A DNA stretch of 32,906 nt, taken from NCBI GenBank assembly GCA_964616985.1, contig CAZTVF010000058.1:1-32906 (forward strand), written 5' to 3'. Both the position numbers and the translations under genes were made by a program. The notes under the pieces were generated by a model. The model had not been told where the DNA came from and did no database searches. It was given only the letters and a program-made list of their open reading frames with translations. Each line of letters starts with the position of its first letter. The first letter of the stretch is position 1. This stretch comes from CAZTVF01 sp964616985 (lineage in GTDB: Bacteria > Planctomycetota > Phycisphaerae > SM23-33). Shown in pieces: positions 29,994 to 32,906 of this stretch.

Positions 29994-32906
29994 CTACTGC
30001 GCTGCGGGGGCCTCGGGCGCGGGCGGTTGGGACGCGGGGGCTTGAATCTCGACTCCGCCCGCCGCGTCGGCCATTTTCTCGGGCGCCTGCGCCTCGGGGG
30101 CCGCATGGGCGTCCCCGTTGCCGCCGGCAGGGGCCGCGGCGTCGGGGGCGTTCTGAGGCCGCTCTTCACGCGGGCGCTTTTCCTTCTTCGGCTCGCGGGG
30201 CTTCTCGCGGACGGCCTCGATGTCGGCCAGCGGGATCTGCATCTCGAAGATGCCCGACTGCACGGTGGCCAGTTCCTTGTCGAGGTTGATGCGGATCAGC
30301 GTGGCCTTCTTGTTGAAGGGCACGACGAAGACCTGCTGGCCGGGCTTGGTGTCCAGGACGGCCTGGCGGTTCTGCTGGGCGACCTGGCTCTCGGCGGTGC
30401 GGCGCTGCAGCGGGCGGTCGGGCACGTCGCGAAGGTCGTCCTGCGGCGGCGCGGCGGGGGCCTCGGCGCCCGGTCGGGCCGCCTGTTGGGCCGACCAGCC
30501 GCGGCGGTTGCCCGCCGGCGCGGGTTCGTTGCGGCCGCGGCGGCCTCGGTCGTCCCTGCGGCATCGGTCGCCGCCGGGGCCGCCCGGTGCGCCCTGGCCT
30601 CGTGGGCCGCCGGCGCCGGGTGCGCCCTGGCCGCGCGCGGGCGGGCGGGATTCTTCCCTTCGGGGCGGACGCGCTTCTGCAGGCGGGGCCGGGGGGGCCG
30701 GCGGCGGAAGGTGGGCGAACGGCCCCGTCTGCGGGAACAGGTCCTGGATGGAAATCGTCTTCTCGCCGTCTTCCATCTGCACCACGGCCGTCAGGCCCGG
30801 GAGGTTCATGGAGACCAGCTTGGCCTTGCCCGGCCGCTGCGAGATGGCGACCTCGTCGCCGACCTTCGCGCGGGCGATGGCGCCCAGCCACGCGTCGAAC
30901 TGCCGGGCGCGTTCCTTCTGCTGCTCGATGCTGCGCTGGTACTCCTGGCACATGTGCATCGCCTCGGTGCGGGCGGCCTCGGCCTTGCGGGCCTCGTCGA
31001 TGATCTGCTTGCGAAGGGAGGCGATCTGTTCGCGGACCTCGCTCTGGCCCAGGTCGGGCATGAGGTCGCGGAGGGGCACCTCGATCTGCATGGAGCCCGA
31101 ATCGACGACGGCGATCTGGCGGTGGATCTCAAGGCGGACGAGGCGGCCGGTCTTGCCCAGCGAGGGCACCTGGATCTCGTCGCCTTCCTTGAGCTCCGGT
31201 AGCGTAGCCAGCCACGTCTCGAATTCCTCCTGCAGGCGGTGAAGGTCGGCGAGCTTGGACTCGTACGTCTCCTGCACGGTCTGGGCCTCGAGCGTCGCGG
31301 CGACGGCCTGCTGGCGTGCCTCCTCGGCCACCTGGCGGACGGCGTTGGTGGACTGGATGGCCTTGCGGAACTGGCGGCCCTGCTCGCCGAGGTGCTTGCG
31401 GGCCATGGCCATCAGGCGCTTGGGCATGCCGAGCTTCTGGGCAACGGTGATGGCGTGGCTCTCGCCGGGGGTGCCGATGCGAAGGTGGTACGTCGGCGAC
31501 AGCGTGACGGTGTCGAACTCGACCGAGGCGTTGTCGATCCGCTCGTGCGAATAGGCGTACGCCTTCAGCACGCTCAGGTGCGTGGTCACCAGGCCCTGGC
31601 AGCCGATCTTGAGCAGCTCGTCGAGGATGCATTGCCCGATCGCGCCGCCCTCGTCGGGGTCGGTGCCGCTGCCAAGCTCGTCCAGCAGGACCAGGCAGTT
31701 CTTGTCGGCGTTGTGGAGAATGTATCGGATTCGCTTCACGTGGGCGCCGAAGGTGCTCAGCGACTGCTCCAGCGACTGCTCGTCGCCGATGTCGATGAAG
31801 ATGTCGCGATAGACGGGCATCGTTGCGCCGCGCTGCACGGGGATGTGCATGCCCGACTGTGCCATCACGGCCAGCAGCGCCACCGTCTTGAGCGTCACGG
31901 TCTTGCCGCCGGTGTTGGAGCCGGTGATGACCAGCAGGTCGAAATCCGTCCCCAGCCGCACGTCGATCGGCACCACCTTGATCCGCTTCTCCGGCGGGCA
32001 GTGGCCCTTTTCCTGGCGGTGCAGGCGGTCGATGAGCATCGGGTGGCGGGCCTGGGTGAACTGCAGCGGGCCGCGCTCCGACACCTCCGGACAGGTCATG
32101 TTGAACTGGTAGGCGTACTGCGCCTTGGCCGACAGCACGTCGACGTGCGCCAGCGTCCGCAGCGAGGCGGCGATCTCGATCGCACGCGCCTGCACCCGCA
32201 GGGCCAGCTGGTTCAGCAGGCGCTGAATCTCGGCCCGCTCTTCGTCGCCCAGGTCGGCCAGGCGATTGTTGAGCTCGACGCACTTCTCGGGCTCGACGAA
32301 GAGCGTCGCCCCGGTGTTGCTCTCGCGATGCACCACGCCGCCCAGCCGCCCGCGGTACTCCTGCTTAACCGGCAGGACGAAGCGGTCGCCGTGCAGCGTG
32401 ACCGTCACGTTCTGGAGGAGCTTGGCCACCTCGGGCTCGTGGAGGTAGCCGTAGATGACGTCGTGGATGTGCTGCGTGATGTCGGCCTTCTCCTTGCGGA
32501 GGCCGGCCAGGCGGACGGAGGCGTTGTCGCTGACGGTGCCGTCGGGTTCGACGATGGAGCGGATGGCCTTGACCTCGCTGTCGAAGTCGCCGATCTCCTT
32601 GCCCATCTCGTGCAGCAGTTCGAGTTCCTCCGGCATCGCCAGGAGGTAGGCCTTGACGTTCTGGGCCCCTTCGAGGGCGGCGGCGATGACGGCGAAGTCC
32701 TCGCCCGTGGCCCCGCCGCTTGGATGCGCGCGGCCGAGCGCGGCGCCGATGTCCGTCACGCCAGCGAAGGGCGGCAGGCCCTTGTCGCCGATGGCGGTCA
32801 CCGTCTGCGTCGTCTGCCGCAGCCATCGCTGGACGATGGCGGGGTTGCGGCTGGGACCGATGCGGATGGCCATCGTCTTGCCGAGGGAGGTGCTGCAGAA
32901 ATCCGC
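29994..32906 (-). CDS. MutS2-family ATPase lacking Smr domain (5' end outside window)
   Basis: At least 970 aa are encoded; the frame stays open to the right edge with sequence (STSLGKTMAIRIGPSRNP) that matches the MutS2 N-terminal region, so the ATG at 32873 is internal and the true start lies outside. MutS2 proteins act on branched DNA or on stalled ribosomes. Visible parts are the core and clamp region, Walker A TGSNTGGKT, the SMFDI-equivalent loop near DIGDEQSLEQSLSTF, Walker B LVLLDELGSGTDP and the dimer region. The usual C-terminal Smr endonuclease is absent. In its place are three KOW-like modules (about 31185-31040, 30870-30730 and 30345-30205) and a Pro/Arg/Gly-rich stretch (about 30720-30470), ending in a Pro/Ala tail. 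It may bind collided ribosomes or DNA without cutting, but this is inference. Confidence 0.9.
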   Translation of the reverse strand, partial: ADFCSTSLGKTMAIRIGPSRNPAIVQRWLRQTTQTVTAIGDKGLPPFAGVTDIGAALGRAHPSGGATGEDFAVIAAALEGAQNVKAYLLAMPEELELLHEMGKEIGDFDSEVKAIRSIVEPDGTVSDNASVRLAGLRKEKADITQHIHDVIYGYLHEPEVAKLLQNVTVTLHGDRFVLPVKQEYRGRLGGVVHRESNTGATLFVEPEKCVELNNRLADLGDEERAEIQRLLNQLALRVQARAIEIAASLRTLAHVDVLSAKAQYAYQFNMTCPEVSERGPLQFTQARHPMLIDRLHRQEKGHCPPEKRIKVVPIDVRLGTDFDLLVITGSNTGGKTVTLKTVALLAVMAQSGMHIPVQRGATMPVYRDIFIDIGDEQSLEQSLSTFGAHVKRIRYILHNADKNCLVLLDELGSGTDPDEGGAIGQCILDELLKIGCQGLVTTHLSVLKAYAYSHERIDNASVEFDTVTLSPTYHLRIGTPGESHAITVAQKLGMPKRLMAMARKHLGEQGRQFRKAIQSTNAVRQVAEEARQQAVAATLEAQTVQETYESKLADLHRLQEEFETWLATLPELKEGDEIQVPSLGKTGRLVRLEIHRQIAVVDSGSMQIEVPLRDLMPDLGQSEVREQIASLRKQIIDEARKAEAARTEAMHMCQEYQRSIEQQKERARQFDAWLGAIARAKVGDEVAISQRPGKAKLVSMNLPGLTAVVQMEDGEKTISIQDLFPQTGPFAHLPPPAPPAPPAEARPPRREESRPPARGQGAPGAGGPRGQGAPGGPGGDRCRRDDRGRRGRNEPAPAGNRRGWSAQQAARPGAEAPAAPPQDDLRDVPDRPLQRRTAESQVAQQNRQAVLDTKPGQQVFVVPFNKKATLIRINLDKELATVQSGIFEMQIPLADIEAVREKPREPKKEKRPREERPQNAPDAAAPAGGNGDAHAAPEAQAPEKMADAAGGVEIQAPASQPPAPEAPAAQ

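Overview
The window reads as chromosomal DNA from a high-GC Gram-negative bacterium, most likely a Planctomycetota member of the Phycisphaerae type. This rests on the mix of genes: a URO-D-like methyltransferase relative, CocE-type hydrolase, GH42, a GH20/GH67N-like glycosidase, a zinc-ribbon plus DUF4190 plus pseudopilin-like hybrid, archaeal-type phosphoglycerate mutase, and many palindromic intergenic repeats. The taxonomic call is an inference without rRNA or phylogeny. No tRNA, rRNA, CRISPR array, phage gene or transposase was seen.

Layout. Positions 1-330 hold three palindromic repeat units and a good promoter for a URO-D family gene (331-1347). A 182-bp imperfect inverted repeat separates this gene from a convergent, leftward gene set spanning 13537 down to 1559. 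That set runs: unknown 299-aa protein, PqqD-like carrier, FtsX/MacB-type permease, LolD/MacB-type ATPase, a 1739-aa fusion of a PA domain and degenerate M28 peptidase domain with an FtsX permease, an OPT-like multi-pass transporter, and a second LolD/MacB-type ATPase. The first six genes overlap by 4-8 bases or lie 20 bases apart, so they are almost certainly one operon. The last ATPase lies behind a 132-bp gap with a large hairpin. This is the best candidate for an undescribed system: two ATPases and two permeases of the MacB/LolCDE kind, joined to a PqqD-like peptide-binding protein and a peptide-transporter-like protein, with no recognisable substrate gene.

The operon diverges, from apparently overlapping promoters, from a Gfo/Idh/MocA oxidoreductase. 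Next come a PAS-GGDEF-like protein whose GGDEF signature is lost and a CocE/S15-type hydrolase (both leftward), then pgk (rightward) and a GH42 beta-galactosidase (rightward). The GH42 gene meets a leftward GH20/GH67N-like glycosidase with only 4 bases between stop codons. Leftward genes for a flavodoxin, an FG-GAP-like repeat protein, apgM, a single-HKD phospholipase D-like protein and a bifunctional-nuclease (BFN) protein follow. After the rightward zinc-ribbon/pseudopilin-like gene come a leftward aldo/keto reductase and the 3'-proximal part of a leftward MutS2 gene that runs off the right edge.

Several proteins keep a fold but lose the family's catalytic signature (M28-like domain, GGDEF domain, probably the CocE-type His, and the MutS2 protein lacks its Smr domain). 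Four unrelated families of intergenic inverted repeats are present, three of them in more than one copy. The centre of the window (Gfo/Idh, GH42, GH20/GH67N-like, FG-GAP-like protein, hydrolase) suggests carbohydrate turnover, while pgk and apgM supply two central glycolytic steps.
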